Source of the DNA: Crotophaga sulcirostris | Taxonomy: Eukaryota; Chordata; Aves; Cuculiformes; Crotophagidae | Length of the DNA: 64,000 nt | NCBI GenBank assembly: GCA_013397455.1 | Contig: VYZB01000024.1 | Span: 4,170,980-4,234,979 of the forward strand | Direction of reading: 5' to 3' | In this document: positions 39,051-51,190 of the stretch, one piece after another | How positions within the stretch are numbered: the first letter of the stretch is position 1 | Layout of the letters: every line of letters begins with the position of its first letter | The notes under the pieces: model-generated | What the model saw: the letters and a program-made list of their open reading frames with translations, nothing else | What the model was told of the DNA's origin: nothing | Database searches by the model: none | Position numbers and translations under genes: made by a program

Positions 39051-39253
39051 CAGGGGTGTCAAACTCACAGCCCACAGGACTAATCCACCCCTCCACCTTG
39101 TTTTATCTGGCCCAGCACCTTGTTTGTACCCGGTGGCAGTGCCGAGCTCCTTGCCCCTGCACTCCTGCCAGCGCTGGGCACGTGTGCAGCGTGTGACGCA
39201 CCTTATGCTGCAGGAGCAGGAGAATGGCGGGAACCGGGAGTTTGACACCCCTG
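39051..39253. mobile_element. Non-autonomous hAT (Charlie-type) DNA transposon, 203 bp
   Basis: The element starts with CAGGGGTGTCAAACTC (39051-39066) and ends with its exact reverse complement, GAGTTTGACACCCCTG (39238-39253): a perfect 16-bp terminal inverted repeat. This terminus is characteristic of Charlie-type hAT elements. The flanks are CTGTAAGC (39043-39050) and ATGTAAGC (39254-39261), an 8-bp target-site duplication with one mismatch; 8 bp is the hAT length. The 171-bp interior has no room for a transposase, so movement would have depended on an enzyme supplied elsewhere. The interior carries about eight CpGs, unlike the CpG-poor flanks. Open frames seen across it are incidental. The superfamily call is firm from termini plus TSD; the exact family is not determined. 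Confidence 0.93.
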
Positions 39254-42200
39254 ATGTAAGCTAAATCAGGTGTCTGTGTTGGTTGCTGCTTTCTCCTGGT
39301 TGAGGTCAATGAGGCTGCAAAGATGATCAGCCCCTATCTCCTCCATGGTAGGCAGTCCTCTCCTTTTGAGCACCTGGTACATTTGGGACCAGGAGTAAGA
39401 GCAACCCTTGGCCAACTGCACCTAGCCCAAAAGCAAAGTGAAAGTTGGAGGTCCAGAAGCAGACTCTTGTAAAATATGTCTGGGAGCAGGCCCCTCTATT
39501 GCAACTCTGATCAAACCTGCAAGACCAGGACTAAGACTGGTCCACACCCTAACAACTCTGGAGATGGACGGAGTGTGTCCACAGTGCTGGAGCTGCTGTG
39601 TTGACTTGCGGCAGCCCAGGCAGAGCTCTGGCAATGCTGCAAGGGGGCACATCACTGGCTTCTGCTCCAAAATACCACACTTCTGCTGTGACTGACTGTG
39701 TACGAACAAACTGAAAAGGCACATCTCACATATAAGAGCTTGATTTAGCATTGAACAGCTCTGTGGAACACTAAGCTAATTTAAGACTGGTTTTGTAATA
39801 TATTCAAAATACCTCTGTGCATAGTTTCAAGGAACTTACAAGAGCCAGTGCCATGATACACAAACACTCAAACAAGGTTTGTTAGGCTGGTGGAAATAGT
39901 TTCTCCCATTAACAAAATTAAAGCCAGGATCTTAGTTCTCTCTTGTCAAGGAGCAAACAATCAGCTACCATGGCTGTTAGTCTCCATTAGCTCTGCTTGT
40001 GCTGTTTCAAAGGGACCGATGATATTCCTTTCCTTTTAGGTGCATTGGTGCTGTTGCTGCAAAATGACTTTATTAGGTCTGGTAAATTATTTCTTCTCAG
40101 TAATGAAGCTAGAGATATTGAAAGAGAAAAGATGAGAAAAGCAGGAAGCAGCACAGCCGTCCTCTGTGTTGCAATGAGAGAGAGAAGAGCCTCACAGCCT
40201 CTCTGCCAAGGGCACTGGAGTTACAACTGCTTGCACCAGCCAGCCACTGGGCCACCCGCAATTAACTCTACTGATAAAGGAGTTTTGGAGCTTGCCTTGT
40301 TTCTTCTGCCTCCTGGTAAATATTTAGTGCAGATCTCCTCAGCAATCTGACAACAAAGTGATACATGCTGGGCCTATGGTAAGGGCTTGCATTTTTGGTG
40401 ATATGATATGGCTAGCACAGACAAGAAGTGATTCCACTTCTGTGGGTTCAGACTACCCATTTCCAGATATCCCGCTTCCTTCCTTCTCCCTCCCTAGCAG
40501 ACAGCATTTAAACTGCACGCTCAGTTCAGAGGGAAAGTAACGCCACATCCGCCCTGCGGTTGGTTAATCCTCTGCCTTCTTTCCTAACTGCTGCTGGCAA
40601 AGGCTGGGTGGGAGCATAAATCTTCCTCTCCAACCGAACAAGCTGAACAACAAGTATAAGGGCTTGGAAGCAGGGTGAGGGTTTCCCCACAGCAAGGTAA
40701 AATATTGTCTTCCCATTATGGCTGCAACAATTCAATCTGGGCTTGGAGATAATGAAAGAGCTTCATTCATTTATTCAGATATTGATGGATTGCTATAATA
40801 TATTATGTCAACAATCCTGCAAGGGAACAAGGACTCGCTGATTCCAGCAGACTCAGTTAGAAGTAAAAATTCTGTCAATTTACTAGATGTTTGATTCTAG
40901 TGTTGTGCCAGAATTGTCCATCATTAATTTTCAGTACTGCTAAATATTTTATCAAATCCAGTACTATGCATGTGCAAGAGGCAGCAACATCTCAGTTTTG
41001 CTCCCATAATGTAATCTTTCATACTTAAAAGCCCTTAGGATGGCCTTGTTTTTCATGCTTATTACAGAGGACAGGAATGGAATATAAACTTTTTCCCTTT
41101 ACAAGTGAAATTTCACAGAGTATTTTAGTTGTATTCAAATAATCTGAGATCAGTTCTTGGCTCTGCCATAGTTTTGGGGGACAAACTCATTCCCCTCTAT
41201 GGCTTCTGCTGTCTACCGATCAAATGTGTATAACCACAGGCAGACTTTTATTTTAATTTGTGCCTATCTAGCATGATTAACTTTTTGCATTAAGCTATAT
41301 ATATGAACACATCTAACACTGTGCAGTTTTAATCTTTATTGGTCTTAAGAATCACTCCAAAATAGATGGCTATAAATAATAATATCCTGAGGGTTTGGAA
41401 TGCAAATCTAATGGGAAATGAAGCAAATAATAACATCAATTTGTAGCTGTACTTGTACTGCAGAAAAAATTATTTTTAAAAAAGGCTAAGTTTTTCAGAT
41501 ACTTTATGAAATGACAGAAACAAAGTTACTGAGAGCATTATAAAAGTGCCTACCCTCTCATTTTTCAGTTTACTAAAGAATAATGTAACTATTTCTTAAC
41601 ATATATTTATTTTATATAATACCTTTTAAGAGGTAACCTGTTATAATTTTCTAAAATTTTTCAATCAAGATATCAGATGTAAATCTTCAGTTTTACTTTC
41701 TAAAACTTGAATGTGTTTATCTTGCTTTTAAGCCAATATGGCCATAGGTTGGAGCAGGCAAAACTCCTTTTCCCGAGCTTGGTGAATCAAACTGGATGAG
41801 AATCTCAGAGGATGAGATTAGCAAAAAAAAGCACCCAATGTGATACAGAAGCCTTCTTAATTAACATAGACTCCTAAATTTGAGAATATTTCAACTTCTT
41901 ATGAACTAGACTAAGGTGGTATATTGAAAATGTCTTGCATTTCTCACACAATTGTTTTGGTTTCTACAGTTGAGAAGAGCTAAGGGGAATATATCAACCA
42001 GATGTCAATAGCCAGTTCTGCTGATTTCTTCTGCATAAAAGTGTAAGAAATGTGAAACAAAGAGGCGTGGATCTTATATCTAAATATTTACCTGATAAAA
42101 TGGGCCCTAGGAAGCATGACTGTCAATGGTCCATCTTGTCATGGCTACCTCTGTCTGAAAACAAACCTTACATTTTTCTGCGGTTTGTACCTCTGGGAAC

Positions 42201-45200
42201 GGGTGTGATTGAAGTGCCATTGGAGCTACCTTACCCTGGGAAGAGAAGACACCAGAAATTGGAACAGTTTCCACTCCAGCTTTCAAGGAATGAAGATGTC
42301 AGAAGTCACTGTCCCAAACCAAAGAGATATAGCAATTATTAACAGCTTCAAAAATCTATTAGTTTTGCCTTAACTGACTAATTTTCATGTATTGTGGTAT
42401 TACATATCATAGTCCAACTCTGCTCAGTAGATCAGATAATTGTAAAAATACAGTATAGGAAACTTATGCGAAGGTATGCAAACAAGAAAATGTCATCAAG
42501 AGCAATTGATTGGAAGCTATCACTGTTACAGAACTTAATATTTGTATAAGTATTCAAAGAGTTTTCCTAATGCAGAGGGAGATGAATTAGTTTCTCATGA
42601 GATTCTTATGACCATACGAATTGTCTTTCAAATGCAAATGGAATCCAGATCTGACATACTCAGAATACTAAATAAACTGTAAAGAGAACTGATATGCTGC
42701 TTAAATGCTCAATCTGATGAATGTCCTTTGAGAAATGTGTCTGCAGCATTCATTTAGCTGGTTTTGAGAGTTTCCCCAAGATCTGCGATGCTCTCTTTTG
42801 TTTTCAAGGGAGTTCTCAATGAGGAAGGACCTCCATGTATTCCCATTGCTCTGACAATGTGCCATCTATAACTTCTGTAGGTTTTACATGCTCATTCCTT
42901 ATGTAGATTGTACTGGACATGCAACAATTGTACCAATGTGCTTATATGAACACCTTGACAGGTTTCACAGGATTCTTCTCTTGAAGTTGGTTGGCTATTC
43001 TATCCAGATCTATTCCCTTCACTGCCTCAGCCATCTGTATTTCAACAGGTATTTGTCAGTAGAAGCCAGAAACACAAATGTCTGTCTGTGGCCTTTCAGA
43101 TTTTTGCCAGTTTAAATATCAACCTGGTAGTATTGGCTTTATGCAGTGATTGGATGGCTTTGGGATGAGACTGGTACTCTGTCAAAAGCAGCAAGCCCTG
43201 GGCTAGTGCAAGAGAGAGACATTTCCTTATGGAGCAGCACACTGAGTTAACTGCTTAGGGCTCATGGGGCAGGTCAGCTACAAGAAGGTTGACTGCAGCA
43301 GCAATGTTACAGGAAGGCTGAGATTTCGGCTGGGTTTTTTGTTTAATTTTTTTAAAATGGTCTTAAGAAGTAATACATCTGTGCGTTGGTTTAGGAGACT
43401 TTGAATTTTCCTTTTCCCCCAAACATCAGAAAAAATGAACAGAAAAGCGTTTGCCTATGCGATCTTGTTATTGTAAATACAGGACACAGATTCAGGTTTG
43501 CACTATGTCCTGAGCAATCTAATTCCTGGTGATTATGCACATCAGGTAAAACATGAGGCTACGGTTAAGAATGACCTGTTCTTTGACTGAAAGAAAATGT
43601 AAATAGAAAAACCACTTTTACAAGAAAAAATAAAATTTCAGGTTTGAGTGGAAGTGGATTACAGGCATTATTAATCTGCATCCATATTAGAGACTGAAGA
43701 AAAAAATTTCAGTCAGTAGATGAGGCTCTCAAATACCAATATTTGTTTGACTGCCAAAGAGAAGCAAATAACAGCAGCCAAAGGGGATACATTTCTTGAA
43801 TTACAGCACTTTTCATTAGCTAATCCCCAAGAGGATTCCTCTGGATGAGCAGAAATGCTAACTGCGATCACATGAGAGCGGGGAATCAGAGAGAATAAAG
43901 TTTTTATGAACACAATAAAATGTCAGCTCCTGGATAACCAAACAGATGACGTAACTTTGTTCCCTTTCAGATGCAGGGGGCTGTTTCCAAATCGGAGAGG
44001 AAATAATGGATGGTAGTGCTAAAACTTTTCCCTTGAACCATAATTGATTCACCTCTGCAATATATTATTTATAAAAACCGAACACGGTTTTTGTCATCTA
44101 CTGTCTGCGACTGCCATGCTCATTTTTCTTTCAGTGAAGTTGGTGATTCATTGCAGACTCTCTGTTACCTGCTAGAGACGAAAATGATGCCTCCTGTGAA
44201 AGTATCTGTATATATATGGTACAAAGTCTGTGGCCTCCACACTGTATGCCATGGGCAAAGTATTTTGGAGTGAAATGCAACATGATACTGAACATGCTGA
44301 ACCTGTTCATGGACATGATGCTAAATTGTTAGGAGGATGTAATTATTGGTAATCCAGTTATTGGAAGTATTCCCTCATCCCTAATCACTATTATTTGACA
44401 GAAGTGAGGTTTGAGGAGGAAAATGCAGAGTCTTTCCAAATACTGCAGTGAGATCCTTGAGTCATAGGGAAGGGGTGATGTCGGGCAACGGTCCGGGCAG
44501 AGAAGCAAACAGAAAAATACCACTGGTCAGAGAAAAGGGGAATGAATGTAGGTAGGAAAGCATATTGTAGTGGGCTATAAAGATGAACATGAACAGTTTA
44601 AGTTTCATCAAATTGATTTGTATGTCAAGAGATCACGCAATTCAGATAGTCTCTTTCTTTATACTTCCCATGTTTCTCCATTTTTGGTTGTAACATAGAT
44701 TTGCGTATTAGTGATTCAGTGCTTGTTCAAATAGAACTTGCATATTTTCTCTGATACTGTTCTTATTATCCATACATATTTAAATTAAACCAGTGATTTG
44801 CAACTAATTCATCACTCCAGAATAAGAAAATGTCGTTATTTCCCCCTCACTTACCAGGTTATTTTACTGATTCATATAATTTTTAATATTCTTTGGGACC
44901 AATGCTACTTTGTGGATTATTTAACTTAATGCTCATCTGCTCAATTCATTCACTTTTCCAAGAGCCAACTTGCACTTCAACATAGCAATTTTGTGCTTGT
45001 ACTTTCCTATTTGTGGTATTAATGATTATGTCTCAAAGGATAAGCAAATATTATACTGAAAATTGCAAATTCAAAACATATGCTGTTATAGACAAGGAAA
45101 TAAATAACTGAAAAACAAGACATGAACCTACAATTTTTCCAAATGCAAACTAATCCTTAACCAAAGTAGAAACTAATTGTAATGAATGTTAGTAATTTAG

Positions 45201-45940
45201 AGCATGATTATAGCTATTCATTGTCATCAAATGTAAATGAAATATTGGATACCTTAGTCACTTTACTAAGAAGCACAGCTCAAGCAGATTCATATACAAA
45301 TTATTCCCCAGAACATATACTGGTACAAAGGCATGGTTGGTAAGACTTGGACAAATGTCATTTGACTCTTCTGGACACCTTTTCATCCTTGTAGGGTATT
45401 AAGTAGTCTAAAGAGGTGCAAATCTTGCGTTATAAAGTTTAAAAAAGATGCCATTTTAAAATGCAAGTATTTCATTGCACAGTAAAAATGACAGAGAGGG
45501 GTTATATTGATTATTTTTTGCTGTCTATTTTCTAAGCATGCCCTCAGTTCTCAACAGTGTCCATTAGACAACATAGGAAAGGAATGACAAGAAAGTCCCC
45601 ACTGTATTCAAGGCACCAAGCACTTCAGCATGAGCTATGGTTTCTCAGCATCATCGAATCCCAAGAGCATTATTTAGCACAGATACAGGGAGCAAAGTTT
45701 CTGCTGCCTTCTTACTTGAGATGCCTGTGCCAAGAATAGTATTCCACAGACACTACTGACTTACGATCATGTTTTCAAAGCTTTCAGATCCTTATTTTAT
45801 TAAAATATTGAGCAGTTCTATCAGTTGCTGTATGCACAGGAGCTCTCTTTTCCTTCTGAAGAATAATGGCACTTTCAGGACAGGAACATCCTAAGTTAGA
45901 ATAAAAAGAATGACATATTTATAAATTAGAATTCCCCCAC

Positions 45941-45950
45941 NNNNNNNNNN
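45941..45950. other. Assembly gap (10 N)
   Basis: Ten N bases mark an unresolved join. The left flank ends in CCCCCAC, the right flank starts TGATTAACTAC. The true length is unknown, and one open frame across it is an artefact. Confidence 0.99.
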
Positions 45951-48900
45951 TGATTAACTACATACCAGTATTCTGTTCTGCAGTTAATAGCATTTAACAA
46001 AAACAAGATGTCTATATCTTCCGAATGAAACTGAGATTGATTTTCTAGAGAATGTATAAAGAAGAAGATGAGATCCAGTAGAATTTTTGCCTGCTTTATT
46101 AATGAAGAAAGCAACTTTCAGGATGGCTTTTGTTGTATGAGTGCACGTGCATGTGTGCATTAAGACACAAATCAGGGGATTTGCTCAAGAGACTCTCCGC
46201 TGGGAGATGGTACCTTCTTAAAGCATAGTTATTCAACTGCTTTCACTCATTTCGACATAATCTTCATGAAGCAAGCCACAGCTAACTATCTACAGTGTAT
46301 TTGTGAACAAGAAATAAAATTTAGAAAGAACAACAAAAAGAAATCCAAACAAGATATGAACCAAACATTGTTTGCTCCCACACAGGCAGATATGATCAGC
46401 TTATGCAGGGGGAAACATGTTGAGGAAGAATATGTCCGTATTATATACAAGAAGTGAATTCAACTTGTTTTAAAGACATTTGAAATGACTCATTTTGCTG
46501 GGAGGATTTTATTGACATATTACATTGTGGCATATTATTTCACAGTATTTCTTCTTTGGAGTCAGTGATTTCAGAACATTATAGTAAAAGCAACACTGAC
46601 TAGAGCTACATTAAGTCTATTCATTCTCAACCATTATTTTTATTTGTTTTATAAGTTTCTGCAGTGATCAGATAGTGGGATGACACCTGTCATGTTTCAT
46701 TGTTGGCTCTTTTTTTTAACTGCCAGCTAAAAACTTCTCTGCTTTCTGGGATGACTAAATAGTGTTTTTTCTATCCATGAATTTTGCTGATTTTTAATAA
46801 CTTGCATTGCAAAAACAAATGACCCTCCCAAACCCCCAGGGTTTAAAACTGGAATTTGGCTTTTAAGTGTGTTAAGTGTGTTAAGCTCTGCAAAAAGACA
46901 ACATGACTGAGAGATGCTCCCAGTCCATAACCCAGTAGCCAGCACCAACAAACAGAGCTGAAATTCCAACAGGGAGCTACAGAGTTTCTGTGGTAGGAAG
47001 GGAGAGAGGTTGCATTCCGTCTCCCACTTTCAGCAAAACTTAACACTGAAGTTGCCCATTCACTTTCTCATCTTTGAGTGCCTTCCTTTGCCACCATGTC
47101 TAGTCATATCCAGGCTAACCATAAGCTTTGTTCACTTCTTTAATTTTCATATTTATTTCTAATTATATTGTGCTTCTTTCTGCTTCCACCACGTATGAAA
47201 AAACTCTAAATACATAGAATCTTATCCACTTATATGTCTACCAGAAAGACATATTTTCTTGACTTGTTTACAACTTGCTAAGTGTTAGTCCTGGCATGGC
47301 CTTCAACAAGGAGAGAGGCACTCCATGAGCATCCTTTCTCAACATAAAGTCAGCCTCTGCCCAAGAGAACAACCAGTATTATAGCAAACATCAACTCATA
47401 TTTTCCCTGAATCATCTGCCAAAATCCATGAAAGTCCCAAGGGTGAGTTCATTCTTCACCCTAAATAATGAAACAGGAAATGATGAGAGATGGGCTTTTT
47501 CTGCTGGACTTGATCTCAGTTTGGGGAATGTATAAATCACTGTAGGAATGATCCTAATCTGGGAAAGTCCTGGCTGAAAGGCATGCAGAATCTGCTTTGA
47601 AGCCAAACCGAAGTATGAAATACCTAAAAGACTCTCTACTGGCATACATAATAACTGATTAATTAAACTTGACAGTTTTAGTGAAAATCAGGAGTCATTT
47701 TACTTGCACTTTGAAGTTTGTCTAATCCTCTTTTCCTCCGTGCTTTTTTCCCTGAGCCTTAACTATGTTTCATCGGTATTCCTGGCCAGACCGTCAATAT
47801 TACGCATCTTGAGAGAAAGAGCACAGCGCGGTGGATATTTTCTGGTCCAAGTCCATGAATTTGCATATGTCATCTGTGTCATTATAACAGTCCCATTTCT
47901 GTGCATTTTTTTGTGCCAGCCCTTGCTCAAAAACAATTCAGACATCTCGATCTTGGCCAGCCCAATTCTGCACCTGCACATGTGTTCTATCTAACATCAA
48001 TACTAATTTCCATCCCATCCATTAATTATACTGAACGACATGGGAATACTACATCTCCACTAGCACCACATTTGATATTTTGCTCAGCAATTCTTTTGTG
48101 GAAAGAAAAATATTTCCCTGCTTTCACGAGCCACAGCTGCAGTGTCTTCTGTCCCATCTTACTTGTGACCACAGTCCTGATCTCTGGCCAGGTGACTTCC
48201 AAAGCATGATAAGACTGTCCCTGGATGTGGGCAAACATAGCAATAGCTTTCACTTAGCATGACATCTACCTTTTCTTGCACGAATCAACCTTTCCCCACC
48301 TGGACACATACATTTGGATGCAACTGAGAAAAGGCAATTTTCATAATTCACAGTGCTGTCTAGCTTCCCCTTCAGAACTTCATTTTCTTTGCTATATTAT
48401 TCCAGGAGCTAACTGTACCTTTTGCCTGTTCCCATTTACAAGCCAACGTCAGTCCCAATGATTTCAACACCAGTGAGTCATATTACATACTAAATCCTAT
48501 TAAATTATTATATCGTGACTAGGAGATGAAAAGAAGTCACTTGCATTTTAGTGGAGTACTGATTTTTCAGACAGCAATTGAGTTGAAAAAGGTCTGTTAT
48601 TAACTCTCCTTTAACTTTGGTTAAACCATTAGCACATAAAAAATACTGACACTAGAATGGATTGGGCATTTCCATAAATGTTAGTATAGGTCTAAATATA
48701 CTCCCTTTAGGTAACCTGTGTTATTACCCTAAACTCCGGTCTTAGGACAATTGTGTTTACAAGTGGATTAGAACAAAAATCTGCCATGCTATGTGGCGTT
48801 GTTTTACCATGCTGCGTATCCGGCATTGCACCTGAAGTGTGTCAGTATCTGTGTTGCTGGGATGCTCACAAATCTGACTTCAACAACCACAGTCTTTTCA

Positions 48901-49481
48901 AATTCATCTTGCGTGTGCTAAACATGAGTAATCTGATCAATATATGGGTTTCCAGGGTAGAACAGAGCTTTGGGGGAAAAGGAGTTCAACAATAGGTATC
49001 AAACTGAGTTGTTTGTATACCTTACATAGATGGCTTAACAAAAGCAAAGGCCTGGGAATTCTCATCTCTTAAGCATCCATTCCTGGGTTCTGTGCTTTGC
49101 AAGATGAATCTATTGACATATTTCAAAGACCCTGCAAAGTTCAGTCACAAAGCTGTTTAACTTAACTGGTTCTTTGTTTTTTGCTGCTGACTCAAGGTGC
49201 TCTCGGCTTGGGGGTAGCAGTCAAGTCTCTTTCAAGAGAAAAAAATATCTGTTAGTTTCAAGAAAAAAAATTACATATTGTGGCATCCTAAACATCATTA
49301 ATCATTCAGAAGGTGGAAAAAAATAGACATTGAAAATGTGACCTTAGATCTGCTCCTCTCCCTGTGCATGTTTTGTGTCATTAACTGTGTGGTCACATCT
49401 TTTTCTTAATACAACACAATAATTTGATTGAGCTCCCCAGATTACTAGGTGTATGGGGATATGGTACCAATTACTACTTAC

Positions 49482-49613
49482 TGTGTGCTCCATCTCTTCT
49501 GGAAGTATGTATAATGATCCGGAAATCTGTTCATTTTCTGTAGCCCTTCCTAGGCAGATCCTGTCCGTGAAGTTTTGGTTGTGTTTAATATGAGCCCCTA
49601 CACTCGAAGAAAC
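49482..49613 (-). other. Possible internal exon, minus strand (unconfirmed)
   Basis: On the minus strand a clear pyrimidine tract ending in TTATTGTCAG (49614-49640) precedes 132 nt that end at ACA|GTAAGTA, a strong donor (49476-49484). Only one frame is open. It gives 44 codons, phase 0 at both ends, including SSSVGAHIKHNQNFTDRIC and SGSLYILPEEMEHT, with a potential N-glycosylation site (NFT). Three CpGs occur in it, more than in nearby DNA. I do not recognise the protein. By chance at least one of three frames would stay open over 44 codons roughly a third of the time, so the splice sites carry most of the weight. Confidence 0.25.
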
Positions 49614-50097
49614 CTGACAATAAAAAGAGAAATAGACATGGGATGAGGAAACAATCTCAATCTTCTCTTTGGTCATCTGTTCAGGGGCACAGATGAAGTT
49701 TCCCTTACAGGAGAGGCTTCACATCTAGGTTGCATCCAGAGCTCTTTGTGGGTTTGTACCCCTCTTTATAAAAGCAGCTTTGTCCATTTTACAAAGCAGT
49801 GTGGCAGGACTGTCACAAGGACAGCGCAACAGAGAACTTGATAAAGACAAACATGCTTATGGATTCAAAACTTCATGTCTAGAGGAAAGCATGTGGGGAA
49901 ATGTCTCACTCATACAGCTCACAAAAGTCATACAGGGTGGCTAGAGAACAACCAGTCTGAAATTCTGCCTCTGTGTCCACCTTATTTCAGCACGACACTG
50001 GCCTACAGGGAAAGGTACACAGCTTTAGGTTTTGGGTCCCAAACTGGAGAGTATTGTTCAGCCACACTTTGCTACCAGTAACCATGTAAAACCACTC

Positions 50098-51190
50098 AGT
50101 GGGTCCAGCCCCACAGTCAGTTTTTAACCCAGTGAAGAGTACACTTGTCCAAGCAAGGAGCAGCCAGCTTCTCTAGGAGAATGCTGTGAGAAACAGCGTC
50201 AAAGAGTTTACTAAATTCTAGGTAAACAACATCCACAGGTCTTTCCCTCATCCATTGAGTGCGTCAACTTGTCATAGAAGATCAGGTTAGTCAAGGAGAA
50301 GTTGCCTTTCCTAAACCCATGCTGACTGAGCCTGATCACCTGGTTATCCTGTAAGAGCTGCATGATGTCACACAAGATGATCTGCACCGTAACCTTCCCT
50401 GGAACTGAGGTAAGGCTGACAAGCCTGTAGTTCCCTGGATCCTCCTCCTGGTCCTTCTCTTAGCTGGACATCACATTTGCTAACTTCCAGTCAACTGGGA
50501 CCTCGTCAGTTAGCCAGAACTGATAAATGATGGAAGGGGCCTTGGTGAGCACTTCTGCCAGCTCCTTCAGTACCCCTGGGTGGATTTATCCATCCCTATA
50601 GACTTTTGTACACCTAAATAGTGTAGCCAGTTGTTTAACCATTTCCCATTGGATTATGGGGGTTTCGTTCTGCTCTCTGTCCCTGTCTTCCAGCTCAGGC
50701 GGCTGGGTACCTGGAGAACAACTGGACTTATTATTAAATACTGAAGAAAAGAAGTCATTAAATGCCTCAGCTTTTCCCTTATCCTCTGTCCTTATGTTTA
50801 ACCCCACATCCAATAAATGTTGTAGATTATCCTTAGCCCTCCTTTCGTTGCTAATGTATTTACTGAAATATTTTTTGCTGTCTTTTACAGCAGTAGTCAC
50901 ATTAAGTTCTAGTTGGGCTTTGGACTGTCTAATTTTCTCCCTGCGTAACCTCATGACATCATTGCAGCCCTCCTGAGTGGCCTGCCCCTTCTTTCAAAGG
51001 CCATAAACTCTCATTTTTTTCCCCAAACTCCAGACAAAGCTGTCTGTTCAGCTGGGCTGGTCTTCTTCCATGTTGGCTCGTCTCTCTTCACATGAGGATG
51101 GCCTGCTACTGAACTTTTAAGGTTTCCTTCTTGAATAATGTCCAGTGTTCTTTTGCCCAGGTTTGTTTGACCTAGTATGTTACTTTCTTT
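50098..51190 (-). mobile_element. Older CR1 LINE ORF2 fragment (linker and start of RT), minus strand
   Basis: On the minus strand, from about 51190, the order is: a 'gaaggaaaccttaaaag'-like CR1 block; the AQLELN and KKYFSKYISNERRA region between endonuclease and RT, lying in a 123-codon open stretch (50954-50586); the KAEAFNDFFSSVF segment; then the early RT region. The block YLEFSKLFDAVSHSIL lies at about 50225-50178, followed by LDKCTLHWVKN with a stop just after it. Similarity ends at about 50098, in the middle of RT, so the whole 3' half is missing. Wording differs from the copy at 35640, indicating a different and probably older CR1 lineage. CR1 copies usually lose their 5' end and keep the 3' end, so this one has been cut by later deletion or rearrangement. 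Confidence 0.92.

Larger units (their letters stand above)
39262..50097. other. Unannotated DNA with an assembly gap
   Basis: About 10.8 kb with no recognised gene or transposon. It contains the N gap (45941-45950), a possible minus-strand exon (49482-49613) and a 10-bp tandem duplication (AAGTGTGTT units near 46864-46884). A 96-codon open frame at 42052-42342 (plus) has a charged, protein-like C-terminal half but matches no family I know and lacks a convincing acceptor. Confidence 0.5.

Noticed and set aside
42052..42342. 96-codon plus-strand frame with a protein-like charged C-terminus
   Set aside because: No convincing splice acceptor, Kozak context or recognisable family; a frame of this length is common in 64 kb.
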